The notes: generated from the sequence alone by a model not told the origin. A DNA stretch of 64,000 bases from Sphingosinicella sp942492965 (GCA_942492965.1 OW818656.1:2790001-2854000), one strand, 5' to 3'. Counted from the first letter of the stretch, positions 29,403 to 39,084 are shown. Program-made: numbers and translations.

Positions 29403-30635
29403 ATGGCGAGGATCGCGATCGTTGGCGCGGGGCAGGGCGGGTTGCACCTTGCGATCGGCCTGCTGCACGGCGGCCATGAAGTGACGGTGCTGTCCAATCG
29501 CACGGGTCAGCAGATCGCTGACGGCACCGTCACGTCGAGCCAGTCGATGTACGGCATGGCGCTGGCACTCGAACGCGAGCTCGGCATCGATTTCTGGGAG
29601 CATGGCAGCCCGCAGTACGGCGCGGCATCGATGTGGATTGGGGACGGTGACGGCAACCGGATGCTGCGCTGGGAAGGCGCGATGGACGTACCCGGCCAGT
29701 CGATCGACCAGCGCGTGAAGATGCCGCGCTGGATGGAGCATTTCGAATCGCTGGGCGGCACGCTGTGTTACGAGGACGCCGACATCGAAACGCTGGAAGC
29801 GCTCACGCTGGAGCACGATCTCGTCGTCGTCGCGTCCGGCAAGGGGCCGATCGGTCAGTTGTTCCCGCGCGATCCCTCGCGTTCGCCCTACACGCAGCCG
29901 ATGCGCGTGCTCGCGCTCACCTACGTGAAGCCGATGCTGCCGCGCGACAGCGGCCCGGCGATCAGCATCAACATCAATCCAGGCATCGGCGAGCTGGTGA
30001 CCTTTCCGGGCCTCACGCTGAGCGGCGCGTGTGACATCTTCACCATTGAGTGCGTGCCGGGCGGGCCGATGGACTGTTGGAACGATGTGCGTACCCCTGC
30101 CGATCATCTGGCGGTGAGTGAGCGCCTGCTGCGCACCTATTTCCCGGAAGAGGCGAAGCGCATCGACGGCAAGCTCGAACTCACCGACGAAGGCGGTGTG
30201 CTGCGCGGCCGGGTGACGCCGACGGTGCGGCATCCGGTGGGCCGTCTGCCGAGCGGGCGCGTCGTGCTCGGGCTCGGCGACGTGCTCGTGCTCAATGATC
30301 CCATCACGGGGCAGGGATCGAACAACGCGTCGAAGGGCGCGAAGATCTATCTCGACGCGATCAACGCCCATGCGGGGGCGTTCGATGCCGAATGGATGAC
30401 CGAGGTGTTCGAGCGCTACTGGGACTATGCGCGCTGGGCGGTCGCTTACACCAACATGACGCTGGGGCCACCGCCCGAACACATGCTGCGTATCCTGAAG
30501 ACAGCGGAATCCGATGCTGATCTCGCGCACAAAATGGCGAACAGCTTCAACGATCCGAAATCGATCTCGCCCTGGTACTTCGATGCGGCGGCGACGGACG
30601 ATTTCCTCGCTGCGCGCGCCCGCGCCGCAGCCTGA
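29403..30635 (+). CDS. Styrene/indole monooxygenase-like FAD oxygenase (StyA family)
   Basis: The 410-residue protein starts at ATG 29403 behind GGGAGGG. The FAD-binding motif is IAIVGAGQGGLHLAIGLL; later LVVVASGKGPIGQLF and GLGDVLVLNDPITGQGSNNASKGA match the StyA/IMO pattern of two-component group E flavoprotein monooxygenases. Such enzymes epoxidise styrene or indole using reduced FAD from a separate reductase, here plausibly 27580-28074. Length agrees with StyA (about 415). The substrate may be another vinyl- or heteroaromatic compound. Confidence 0.83.
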   Translation: MARIAIVGAGQGGLHLAIGLLHGGHEVTVLSNRTGQQIADGTVTSSQSMYGMALALERELGIDFWEHGSPQYGAASMWIGDGDGNRMLRWEGAMDVPGQSIDQRVKMPRWMEHFESLGGTLCYEDADIETLEALTLEHDLVVVASGKGPIGQLFPRDPSRSPYTQPMRVLALTYVKPMLPRDSGPAISININPGIGELVTFPGLTLSGACDIFTIECVPGGPMDCWNDVRTPADHLAVSERLLRTYFPEEAKRIDGKLELTDEGGVLRGRVTPTVRHPVGRLPSGRVVLGLGDVLVLNDPITGQGSNNASKGAKIYLDAINAHAGAFDAEWMTEVFERYWDYARWAVAYTNMTLGPPPEHMLRILKTAESDADLAHKMANSFNDPKSISPWYFDAAATDDFLAARARAAA

Positions 30636-30687
30636 AACGCATTCGAAAAAAACAAGAAACAACGATCAACACCAGAGGGGGTGACCT

Positions 30688-33033
30688 ATGATGAAATCGC
30701 GATATTCGCTTGCCTGTTTCCTGCTTGCCACCACAGCCTTTGAACCTTCTTTTGCGCAGGGCGCGCCCGATGCCGGAAGCGAATCCGCGCTTGGCGAAGC
30801 CATTGTGGTCACCGCGCGCAAACGCGAGGAATCGCTTCAGGAAACGCCCATCTCGATCACCGCATTCAGTGGCCGCGGCCTCGAAGCGCGCGGCATCCAG
30901 ACGACCGAGGGCATTGCCCAGATCACGCCCAACCTGACGCTGCAGAACAACCCGGCGTTCAGCGGCGCGAGCAACAGCGCGACCATCTATATTCGCGGCG
31001 TCGGCCAACAGGATTTCGTGCCGACGGTCGAGCCCGGCGTCGGCGTTTATGTCGACGGCGTGTACGTCGCGCGCTCGATCGGTTCGATCCTCGATCTCGT
31101 CGATTTCGAACGCATCGAAGTGCTGCGCGGGCCGCAGGGGACATTGTTCGGACGCAACACGATTGGCGGCGCGATCTCGGTGACGACGAAGGCGCCGGGG
31201 CAGGAATTCGAGGCGTCGGGATCGGCGACCTACGGCACCGACGATTTGTTCGTGGTGAAGGGCTCGCTCAACCTGCCGCTCGGCCCGCGCGCGGCGCTGC
31301 GCACATCGGTCGGCTGGTTCAACCAGGACGGCTATGTGACGCGGAGGTTCGACGGCAAGCAGCTCGGCGATTCGGACCGGCTCGCCGGGCGCGTCGCGCT
31401 GCGCCTCGAGCCTGCGGACGGCTGGACCGCAGACCTTGCCTTCGACGGCACCACGGCGCGCGAGAACGGCCCGGCGATCAGCCTCATCGGCATCAACTAC
31501 GGCCGCACCATCGATCCCGCCACGCCGCCGTTCGCCGACATCAGCAACATCATCGCGAACGTGATGAGCGGCGGCGGGATGGTGCCCTGCGCGACCGCCG
31601 CCGCACCGATCAATCTTGCCGTCGCAGGGTGCTACGACAACCGCTATGTGCTCGGCCCCGATGCCAACGCGGGGACGGCGCCGGCCTATTCGCGTTCCGA
31701 CGTGTGGGGCCTCAGCCTCACCAACAGCTTCGAACTTTCTGATAGTCTCGATCTCAAGTCGATCACGGCGTACCGTCACCTCAGCGGCTCGTTCGCACGC
31801 GATGGCGATGGCTCGCCCGCCGTGGTCGCGCAGTTCTACGACCGGCTGAAGCAGAAGCAGTTCAGCCAGGAAATCCAGCTGCTCGGCAAGACTTTCGACG
31901 AGCGGCTCAACTGGATTCTCGGCGCCTATTATTTCAAAGAAAGCGGCGTCAACACCAACCGGCTGCTGTTCACCATCTCCGAATTCCAGTCGGGCGGCGA
32001 TTTCAGGAACGAGAGCCTCGCCTTCTTCGGGCAGGGCACGCTGAAGATCGGCGAGCGGTTCAGCTTGACCGCGGGCCTGCGCTACACCGAAGACGAGAAG
32101 TCCTTCCACCCCGACCAGTTCATTATCGAAAACCGCGCCGCTTTCCTTGGGGCGCCGTTCGACAGCCCGATCTTCGCGGAAGGCACGCGCGTGCTGCCCG
32201 ACGTGAACGCCAAGGTGAAGTTCAGCGAGATCACCCCGATGGTGAACCTGTCGTATGACATGGCGGATGGGCTGATGACCTATGCGACGTGGTCGCGCGG
32301 GTTCAAGTCGGGCGGTTTCAGCCAGCGCGTGTTCCCGCCGATCATCCCCGGCGTCACGACGCCGATCACCGATCCCGTCGCGGCGATTCCGTCCTTTTCG
32401 CCGGAGAAGGTGGACGCCTACGAGCTCGGCGTGAAGTTCCAGACGCCTGACCGTGCGCTGACGCTGAACGCCTCTGCATTCTACACCGACTACGAGGACA
32501 TGCAGGTGCAGGTGTTCACCAGCGTGGCGCCGGTGTTCCAGAATGCGGCGAGCGCGACGATCAAGGGGTTCGAGCTTGAAATGCAGGCGCGGCCGCTCGC
32601 CGGGCTGACGATCGAGGGGACGGCGGGCCTCACCGACGCCTCCTACGACAGCATCGACGAGACGACGACGTTCATCGACCCGGAAAACGCCTTCGAGCGT
32701 GTTTCGAAGTGGACGCTGTCGGCGGCGCTCACCTACGAGCATGAGCTGGCGGGCGGTTCGACGCTGCGGCCGCGTGTCGACTGGTCGTGGCGCAGCCGCT
32801 TCTACAACAACACGTTCAACACGCCCGAGATTGCCCAGAAGGGCTATCACCTCGTGAACGCCAGCCTCGGCTGGACGTCGGCGGACGAGCGCTTCGGCCT
32901 GCAGGCAGGGGTGAAGAACATCGCCGACAAGCGCTACCTGGTCTCGGGCATCACCGTTGATGCGATCCAGGCGTTCGAAGGCGTCTACAACCGGGGCCGC
33001 GAGTGGTCGCTGACCGCAAGCTTTCGTTACTGA
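30688..33033 (+). CDS. TonB-dependent outer-membrane receptor
   Basis: The 781-residue protein has a signal peptide (YSLACFLLATTAFEPSFAQ), a TonB box/plug start (GEAIVVTARKREESLQETP), plug motifs GVYVDGVYVAR and EVLRGPQGTLFGRNTIGGA, and a 22-strand barrel ending in Phe-Arg-Tyr. This subtype, common in sphingomonads, takes up diverse organic compounds rather than siderophores only. It starts 52 bases after the monooxygenase and probably imports the same substrate class. Confidence 0.93.
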   Translation: MMKSRYSLACFLLATTAFEPSFAQGAPDAGSESALGEAIVVTARKREESLQETPISITAFSGRGLEARGIQTTEGIAQITPNLTLQNNPAFSGASNSATIYIRGVGQQDFVPTVEPGVGVYVDGVYVARSIGSILDLVDFERIEVLRGPQGTLFGRNTIGGAISVTTKAPGQEFEASGSATYGTDDLFVVKGSLNLPLGPRAALRTSVGWFNQDGYVTRRFDGKQLGDSDRLAGRVALRLEPADGWTADLAFDGTTARENGPAISLIGINYGRTIDPATPPFADISNIIANVMSGGGMVPCATAAAPINLAVAGCYDNRYVLGPDANAGTAPAYSRSDVWGLSLTNSFELSDSLDLKSITAYRHLSGSFARDGDGSPAVVAQFYDRLKQKQFSQEIQLLGKTFDERLNWILGAYYFKESGVNTNRLLFTISEFQSGGDFRNESLAFFGQGTLKIGERFSLTAGLRYTEDEKSFHPDQFIIENRAAFLGAPFDSPIFAEGTRVLPDVNAKVKFSEITPMVNLSYDMADGLMTYATWSRGFKSGGFSQRVFPPIIPGVTTPITDPVAAIPSFSPEKVDAYELGVKFQTPDRALTLNASAFYTDYEDMQVQVFTSVAPVFQNAASATIKGFELEMQARPLAGLTIEGTAGLTDASYDSIDETTTFIDPENAFERVSKWTLSAALTYEHELAGGSTLRPRVDWSWRSRFYNNTFNTPEIAQKGYHLVNASLGWTSADERFGLQAGVKNIADKRYLVSGITVDAIQAFEGVYNRGREWSLTASFRY

Positions 33034-33119
33034 CCACCAAAAATGAGAACCGCGCTTTGCCTCGGCCCCCCGTTCGGGGCTAAGGCCAGCCGGGTACTGG
33101 GCATTACTAGGGACAGGGC

Positions 33120-34628
33120 ATGTCTGAAAATCTGGTCGCGATCTTCCTTGGCCGGCAGGCGGCATTCGGCGCGAAGCCGGCGATCGTCTGGCGGGATGCG
33201 CCGGTGATCGATTTCGCCGGGCTTCCGGCGATGGTCGGGCGCTACCGTGCGGCGCTCGCGGTGCTTGGCGTCAAGCGCGGCGACCGGGTGATGGTGAAGA
33301 CGGAGAATTCACCGTCGTTCGTCTACACCTATCTCGCCGTGCTCGCGTCGGGCGCGATCTTCGTGCCGATGAATGCGGCCTATACCGCCGCGGAGGTGAC
33401 GCTGCTGATCGAGGACGCGGGGCCTGCGCTGCTCGTCCACGCCGCCGCGACGCCGGTCCCGGGCGAGGATGCGGCGCCGGTGAAGCGGGCGACGCTGGAG
33501 CCCGATGGTTCGGGGTCGCTGCCCGATCTCGCGCTGTCGCTGGAACCCGACCTTTCGATCGAGCCGGTTGCATCCAGCGATCTCGCCGCGATCCTGTTCA
33601 CCTCGGGCACGACGGGGCGGCCGAAGGGCGCGATGCTCACGCACGGCAATCTTTCAAGCAACGTCGCGGCGTTGCACGAGGCGTGGCAGTTCTCGTCCGA
33701 GGATTCGATCCTGCACACGCTCCCGCTGTTCCACGCGCACGGGCTGTTCGTGGCGCTGCATCTTGCGCTCTACAATGCGGCGACGCTGGTGATGCTGGCC
33801 AAGTTCAACGCTGCCGACGTGATCGCCCGGCTGGGGCAGGTGAGCGTGTTCATGGGCGTGCCGACCTTCTACGCGCGCCTGCTGGCGGAGCCGGCGTTCG
33901 GGCGCGACGTTTGCGGTACGATCCGCCTGTTCGTCAGCGGTTCGGCGCCGTTGCTGCCTTCGGTGTTCGAAGCGTTCGAGGCGCGCACCGGACACCGTAT
34001 CCTCGAACGCTACGGCATGACCGAGGCGCTGATGATCACCTCCAACGCCTATGCGCAGGCGGGGCGTATCGCGGGCACCGTCGGCTATCCGCTGCCGGGC
34101 GTTTCGCTGAACGTCGTCGATGCCGAGCGCCGGCCGCTGCCGGCGGGCGAGGTCGGCGAGATCGAGATCAAGGGGCCGAACCTCTGCGCGGGCTATTGGC
34201 GCCGCCCTGAGGCGACGGCGGAAAGCTTCTACGCGGACGGCTTCTTCCGCACCGGCGATACCGGCCGGAAGGACGCGGACGGGCGCGTGACGATTGTGGG
34301 GCGCTCGAAGGATCTCATCATCTCGGGCGGGTTCAACGTCTATCCCGCCGAGGTCGAAATCCTGCTCGCCGAGGTGGCGGGCGTTGTCGACGTCGCCGTG
34401 TTCGGCGTGCCGCATCCCGATTTCGGCGAGGCGGTGGTGGCCGCCGTGACGGTCGATGGGCCGGATTTCGATGTTGCAGCCTTGGAAGCAGCCGCCGCCG
34501 CGAACCTCGCGCGCTTCAAGCAGCCGAAGGCGATCCACATCCTTCCCGAGCTGCCGCGCAATGCCATGGGCAAGGTCGTGAAAACCGAGCTGCGCAAGCG
34601 CTATGCGGACAGCTTCACCGTTCAGTAA
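33120..34628 (+). CDS. Acyl-CoA ligase, malonyl-CoA synthetase (MatB)-like
   Basis: The 502-residue ANL-superfamily enzyme has the P-loop LFTSGTTGRPKGAMLTHGNL, motif ERYGMTEALMITSNAY, AGTVGYPLPGVSLNVVD, FRTGDTGRKDADGRVTIVGRSKDLIISGGFNVYPAEVE and the C-terminal catalytic Lys in NAMGKVVK. It forms an acyl-AMP and then an acyl-CoA. The M-I-T-S-N-A-Y region resembles MatB, so malonate or a substituted malonate is possible; a general carboxylate:CoA ligase is the alternative. It overlaps the convergent racemase-like gene by seven bases. Confidence 0.85.
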   Translation: MSENLVAIFLGRQAAFGAKPAIVWRDAPVIDFAGLPAMVGRYRAALAVLGVKRGDRVMVKTENSPSFVYTYLAVLASGAIFVPMNAAYTAAEVTLLIEDAGPALLVHAAATPVPGEDAAPVKRATLEPDGSGSLPDLALSLEPDLSIEPVASSDLAAILFTSGTTGRPKGAMLTHGNLSSNVAALHEAWQFSSEDSILHTLPLFHAHGLFVALHLALYNAATLVMLAKFNAADVIARLGQVSVFMGVPTFYARLLAEPAFGRDVCGTIRLFVSGSAPLLPSVFEAFEARTGHRILERYGMTEALMITSNAYAQAGRIAGTVGYPLPGVSLNVVDAERRPLPAGEVGEIEIKGPNLCAGYWRRPEATAESFYADGFFRTGDTGRKDADGRVTIVGRSKDLIISGGFNVYPAEVEILLAEVAGVVDVAVFGVPHPDFGEAVVAAVTVDGPDFDVAALEAAAAANLARFKQPKAIHILPELPRNAMGKVVKTELRKRYADSFTVQ

Positions 34629-35377
34629 ATAGAGGGCACGCCCGAGAGCACGTCATCCGCCGGGTTTTCCGGCGCCATGTAAGTGCGCTTGCTGTGGCTG
34701 AGACCGAGGTCGAGGAGCATCTCGCACTGCTTGTAGGCGACGAGGCCCGGATTGAGTACGGGCACCTCCAGCCGGTCGCTGAGGTAGCGGTGCGACTGGT
34801 GCATCGTGGTGGAGCCGAGCACGATCACGTCGGCGCCGTCCTCGTCGATGGCCTTGCGGCATTCGGTTTCGAGCAGCGCGAACACCGAATCTTCCTTGCC
34901 GGAGAGAAGCTCCTGCGTGTCCGGCCGGACGCCGATGTCGCGCACCGAGGCGAGGCGGTCGCCGAGCCCGGTTTCGAGCGCGAGCTTGTCGTATATCCAG
35001 CGCCAGCGCGGCCACATGGTGACGACGGAGAAGCGCTTGCCGAGATCGGCGGCGAGGTGGAATGAGGCGCGGCCCGGACCGGTGACCGGAATCGTCAGCC
35101 GCGAGCGCAGCGCCGCGAGGCCTGAATCACTCATGCTGTTGAGGCAGACGGCGGCATAGCCTTCCTGCTCGGCGCGAAGCCCGGCTTCGAGGCAGAAGGC
35201 GTCGGCGAGCGTCCCTTCGAACTGCGAATCGAGGCAGGTGGTGCCGGCGCGGATGCCGGTGAAGTCCACGGAGATTCCCGGTCGCACGAGGCCCGGCGGC
35301 ATCTGCGCGGCGAAGCCCGCGACGGCCGCCGGCGGCAGCGGGACGGGCACGATGATCTTGATGCGGATGTCCGTCAC
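34622..35377 (-). CDS. Asp/Glu/hydantoin racemase superfamily protein lacking catalytic Cys pair
   Basis: The 251-residue protein starts at GTG 35377 (AAGGA nine bases upstream). The two-lobed racemase fold is recognisable (IKIIVPVPLPP, then NSMSDSGLAALR, TGPGRASFHLA, DVIVLGSTTMHQ, VPVLNPGLVAYK). At the two places where racemases carry catalytic cysteines (N-C-x-x-D-P-G-L and L-G-C), this protein has Ser81 and Ser189. It is therefore unlikely to be a normal racemase; an isomerase, decarboxylase or hydrolase acting on a ring-cleavage or malonate-like product is possible. The IclR gene upstream is in the same direction. Confidence 0.75.
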   Translation of the reverse strand: MTDIRIKIIVPVPLPPAAVAGFAAQMPPGLVRPGISVDFTGIRAGTTCLDSQFEGTLADAFCLEAGLRAEQEGYAAVCLNSMSDSGLAALRSRLTIPVTGPGRASFHLAADLGKRFSVVTMWPRWRWIYDKLALETGLGDRLASVRDIGVRPDTQELLSGKEDSVFALLETECRKAIDEDGADVIVLGSTTMHQSHRYLSDRLEVPVLNPGLVAYKQCEMLLDLGLSHSKRTYMAPENPADDVLSGVPSIY

Positions 35378-35400
35378 GCGGCGGTTCCTTCTTCGGGGGG

Positions 35401-36192
35401 TCAGTGCGCGCGGGGCGCCGTGAACGTGGCAGGATAGAGCTTGAGGCTGATCTCGCGTGCGTACTCGGCGAGCGCCCGCGCGATGTCCGGAAGGTCCGCA
35501 GGCGCGAACACCGAGGCGGGCGCGGAGGTCGAGAGCGCGGCGACCACCTTGCCGTTCCGCCCGGTGATCGGCACGGCGACGCAGCGCAGATCGTCGAAGA
35601 TCTCGCAATCATCGATCGCATAGCCCTGGCGGCGGACCTGTTCGAGTTCGCGTTCGATCTGCGCGGGCTCCGTGATCGTGTTGACGGTGAGCGGCACGAA
35701 CGGGCCTTCCGCGATATACGCGCCGCGCTCCGGGCACGGCAGCGCCGAGAGCAGCACCTTGCCGAGGCCCGAGCAATAGGCTTCGAGCTGGCTGCCGATC
35801 TGCGTCGGCATTCGATGCGACTTGCGCGCCATCTTGGCGATGTAGGTTACCATATAGTCGTCGTCGAGCATACCGACGTGCGCGGTGTGCCCCAGCGTCT
35901 GGATGATCCGGCGCAGCAAGGGCTCGGCGGCGGCGGCGAGGAGCTTGTCGGGCGCGGCCGTTCGCGCGAGATCAACGAGGCCCATGCCGATGCGGTATTC
36001 GCCGGGCGCGGTGTGCACGATCACGCCCAGCGTTTCGAGCGTCGCGAGCAGGCGGTGCGCCGTCGCTACCGAAAGCCCGCACTCCGCCGCCATCGACGGC
36101 AGGCTCTGGCAGCCGCCGTTCAGCGCCAGCTGCGATAGCAACGAGAATGCCCTGTCCACAGACTGAATCCGGGGTGTCGCCACTGCTCCCAT
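35401..36192 (-). CDS. IclR family regulator
   Basis: The 263-residue protein has an N-terminal winged helix (SVDRAFSLLSQLALNGGCQSLPSMAAECGLSVATAHRLLATLETLGVI) and the IclR effector domain (about 90-250; GHTAHVGMLDDDYMVTYIAKM, GQGYAIDD-like QGYAIDDCEIFDDLRCVAVPI). ATG 36192 follows AGGGAGGG. IclR proteins often control aromatic or organic acid catabolism. It is divergent from a TonB receptor, with a 326-base shared control region, and precedes the racemase-like gene by 23 bases. Confidence 0.88.
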   Translation of the reverse strand: MGAVATPRIQSVDRAFSLLSQLALNGGCQSLPSMAAECGLSVATAHRLLATLETLGVIVHTAPGEYRIGMGLVDLARTAAPDKLLAAAAEPLLRRIIQTLGHTAHVGMLDDDYMVTYIAKMARKSHRMPTQIGSQLEAYCSGLGKVLLSALPCPERGAYIAEGPFVPLTVNTITEPAQIERELEQVRRQGYAIDDCEIFDDLRCVAVPITGRNGKVVAALSTSAPASVFAPADLPDIARALAEYAREISLKLYPATFTAPRAH

Positions 36193-36518
36193 CCCTCCCT
36201 TGCTTCATCGCGAAGTGCGATTCGCACCGCTCCGCGAATCTCGTCCCACCGTTTTTCAAGATTTAAGCGAAAATATATCGAATGTCGATTGAACTTCTAT
36301 CTAACGTAAATCCGTGCTTTGCGAACCCGCGGTTTTCCACGTATCTCAGATAATGAGAGCGAAGCCGTCAGGCGCTTTGACAGCCTGTCCGGCCCCGCAC
36401 ATCCTCATCATCAGGACCGAAGCCGCCGATGAAACGGGCGGTCGGGACAGGGAGCAGCCGGCGGAGATTCGAAGGTCTCAGGGCCGGCATACGTGGTGGG
36501 ATTCAAGAGGGGGACGGA
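36193..36518. promoter_or_regulatory. Divergent control region iclR / TonB receptor
   Basis: No gene is seen in this 326-base gap. Its centre (36255-36310) is markedly AT-rich compared with the surroundings and contains the interrupted palindrome ATCGA-ATG-TCGAT at 36277-36289, a candidate binding site for the adjacent IclR protein. The part nearer the receptor is GC-rich and ends with the ribosome binding site AGAGGGGGACGG. Confidence 0.5.
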
Positions 36519-38915
36519 ATGAAAAGCATGTCGATGTTTCGGGCCGGTGTTGCGTTTGCTGCACTCGCCCTGCCGCTCGGTACGGCCGCCGCGCAGGATG
36601 CGCAGCCTGAAGCGCCGGAAACCTTCGGTGAAATCGTGGTGACCGCGCAGCGCCGTGCCCAGTCGCTTCAGGATGTCGGCATTTCGGTCGCCGCCTTTGC
36701 GGGCGAGGAGCTGAAGTCGCGCGGGATCGAATCCAGCCTCGAGATCGCTCGGCTCACGCCCGGCGTGCATATCTCGGGGAACGTCGGCGGCCAGAACAGC
36801 CAGTTCACGATCCGCGGCGTCACGCAGAACGACTTCAACGACGCCATCGAAGCGCCGGTCGCCGTCTATGTCGACGACGGCTACATCCCCAACCTGCAGG
36901 GCCAGACCTTCGGCCTGTTCGACCTTGAGCGCGTCGAGGTTCTGAAAGGCCCGCAGGGCACGCTCTTCGGGCGCAACGCCACCGGCGGCCTCGTGCACTA
37001 TGTGATCAAGAAGCCTTCGGACACGCTCGAAGGTTCGATCGACGGCACGTACGGCCGCTTCAATCAGATGCGCATCGAGGCGGGGATCGGCGGGCCGCTT
37101 TCCGAAACGGTGAGCGCGCGCGTGTCGGTGTTCTACAACCGCCACGACGAGATCTGGAAAAACATCTACCCGTCGGGCGCGGCCGCAGGTGCGCCGCTCA
37201 ACCTCGGTCAAGAGGTTTCGCCCTGCTGTGAGGACGAGTGGAATGACGATACGCTCGCGGGCCGCGCGCAGCTTCAGTTCAAGAGCGACCGCCTGACCGT
37301 CCGCCTCGTCGGCGCGGCTGCCCGCCAGCACCTGTCGACCGGGCCGTACACGCAGGCAGCAACAGTGCCGGTGGTCGATGAACTCGGCCGCGTCATCAAC
37401 GCGATCTATGCGGGCCCGAACGAAACGCGCGTCGGCATCGATCACAACGGCAACAACTACACGGCGTTCGCCGGTGCGCCAGCAACCCGCCTGCCGGGTG
37501 CGGACTGGTTCGGGTTCATCGCGCCCGATCCTTCGAAGCGTCTGGTTTCCAAGGATTTCGCGCAGTCCGATCTCAACCGCACCGAAAGCTGGAACGGCGC
37601 GCTGCATCTCGATTATGAATTCGACGGCGCGACGCTCGTTTCGATCAGCGATTACAAGAAGTTCACCAAGAATTTCAGCATGGACGTCGAAGCCTCGCCG
37701 CTCAGCCTCGTCGAATACGGCACCAAGGCCGACACGCGCAGCTTCACGCAGGAAATCCGCCTGACCGGCAGCAGCGACACGCTCGACTGGACGGTGGGCG
37801 CCTATTACCTCGATATCGATGCGAAGTCCTCGAACGGCTTCCTCGCGCCTGCCTACTCGATCTATTCGAGCCTGCTCGGCGCGACGACGACCGGCATCGA
37901 TCTCGTCAACACGTTCCGGTTGAAGACGCAGTCCGGATCGATCTTCGGCCAGGTCGAATACAAGTTCGCGCCGCAGTGGACGTTCATCGTCGGCGGTCGC
38001 CTGATCCGCGAACATCAGGAATACGACTTCGCTTCGAACGGCATCGTCGACGAGGATCCGTACCGGATCGACACGGGCACGATCCTCTTCCCGCTGCAGC
38101 CCTCGTTCGCCGACAAGCGCACGAAGACGCTGTGGGCGGGCAAGGCGCAGATCGAGTTCCGCCCGAACGACGACCTGCTGCTCTATGCGGGCATCAACCG
38201 CGGCGTGAAGGGCGGCAGCTACAATGCCAAGCTTCCCGACGGCACGCCGCCGCTCGATCCGAGCGAGATCCCGTACAAGCCCGAAGTGCTGCTGTCGTAT
38301 GAAGGCGGCTTCAAGTCCACGCTCTTGGATGGACGGGCGACCTTCAACGGTTCGGTCTATTACTACGACTATTCGAACTATCAGGCGTTCACCTTCTCGA
38401 ACGTGTCGGGCTTCGTGCAGAACCGCGATGGGCGCACCTACGGCGCGGAGGCGGATGTTGCGCTGCGGCCGACGCCCGGCCTTGAGATCGGCCTTGCCGC
38501 ATCGGTGTTCAACGCGCGGGTGAAGAACGTGCAGATCGCGCCGGGCGTGTTCGAATCCGTGCGGCCGACGTTCGCGCCGCAGACCCAGCTTTCGGGCCGG
38601 ATCAGCTATGAATTCCCAACCGACGTGTTCGGCGGGGCGCTCACCATCGGGGTCGACGGCAATTATTCGTCGAGCTTCTATCACAACATCCGCAACTTCG
38701 ATGCGAACAAGATCGATGGCTATGCACTGTTCAACGCCCGGGTCAGCTGGACGGATGCAAGCGAGGCCTATCGCATCTCGGCGTTCGTGAACAACTTCAC
38801 CAACAAGACATACAAAACGGTGGGTTACGATCTTTCGACGCTCTGCGGCTGTACCGAGGAGTCCTATGGCCGGCCGCGCTGGTGGGGGCTGAGCATGGGT
38901 TACAGCTTCCGCTGA
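36519..38915 (+). CDS. TonB-dependent outer-membrane receptor
   Basis: The 798-residue protein starts at ATG 36519 with a signal peptide (MFRAGVAFAALALPLGTAAAQ). Plug motifs are EIVVTAQRRAQSLQDVGISV, AVYVDDGYIPNLQ and EVLKGPQGTLFGRNATGGLVHYVIKKP. The barrel ends with MGYSFR. The open frame extends 30 codons upstream without a signal peptide, so the later start is preferred. It lies next to IclR and before the ring-cleavage operon; import of that operon's substrate is likely. Confidence 0.93.
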   Translation: MKSMSMFRAGVAFAALALPLGTAAAQDAQPEAPETFGEIVVTAQRRAQSLQDVGISVAAFAGEELKSRGIESSLEIARLTPGVHISGNVGGQNSQFTIRGVTQNDFNDAIEAPVAVYVDDGYIPNLQGQTFGLFDLERVEVLKGPQGTLFGRNATGGLVHYVIKKPSDTLEGSIDGTYGRFNQMRIEAGIGGPLSETVSARVSVFYNRHDEIWKNIYPSGAAAGAPLNLGQEVSPCCEDEWNDDTLAGRAQLQFKSDRLTVRLVGAAARQHLSTGPYTQAATVPVVDELGRVINAIYAGPNETRVGIDHNGNNYTAFAGAPATRLPGADWFGFIAPDPSKRLVSKDFAQSDLNRTESWNGALHLDYEFDGATLVSISDYKKFTKNFSMDVEASPLSLVEYGTKADTRSFTQEIRLTGSSDTLDWTVGAYYLDIDAKSSNGFLAPAYSIYSSLLGATTTGIDLVNTFRLKTQSGSIFGQVEYKFAPQWTFIVGGRLIREHQEYDFASNGIVDEDPYRIDTGTILFPLQPSFADKRTKTLWAGKAQIEFRPNDDLLLYAGINRGVKGGSYNAKLPDGTPPLDPSEIPYKPEVLLSYEGGFKSTLLDGRATFNGSVYYYDYSNYQAFTFSNVSGFVQNRDGRTYGAEADVALRPTPGLEIGLAASVFNARVKNVQIAPGVFESVRPTFAPQTQLSGRISYEFPTDVFGGALTIGVDGNYSSSFYHNIRNFDANKIDGYALFNARVSWTDASEAYRISAFVNNFTNKTYKTVGYDLSTLCGCTEESYGRPRWWGLSMGYSFR

Positions 38916-38925
38916 TGCCCGGTTC

Positions 38926-38958
38926 CCGGGGGCGGGCGCGGAGACGGCCTGCCCCCGG
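38926..38958 (+). terminator. GC-rich hairpin after the receptor gene
   Basis: An 11-base stem (CCGGGGGCGGG with CCTGCCCCCGG, one G-T pair) closes an 11-base loop, beginning ten bases after the receptor stop. A short T-run occurs only about 20 bases later, so termination may be weak or factor-assisted. It separates the receptor from the hydrolase operon. Confidence 0.5.
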
Positions 38959-39084
38959 AAAGCCGCGACCCAGCGGATTTTTCGTATCTGTTAAATTGAA
39001 AGTCTATTGATTATTTATTGTAAATCGAGTGATCATGAATCGGTCGTTGCGGCGGATGCGGATCACGTCATGCGGAGAGACACG

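Noticed and set aside
30547..33165. An 872-codon minus-strand frame opposite a TonB receptor
   Set aside because: It is a GC-driven shadow frame: charged, repetitive composition, no domain, fully antisense to a clear receptor gene.
36411..38684. A 757-codon minus-strand frame opposite the second receptor
   Set aside because: Same shadow pattern; the plus strand has signal peptide, plug and barrel.
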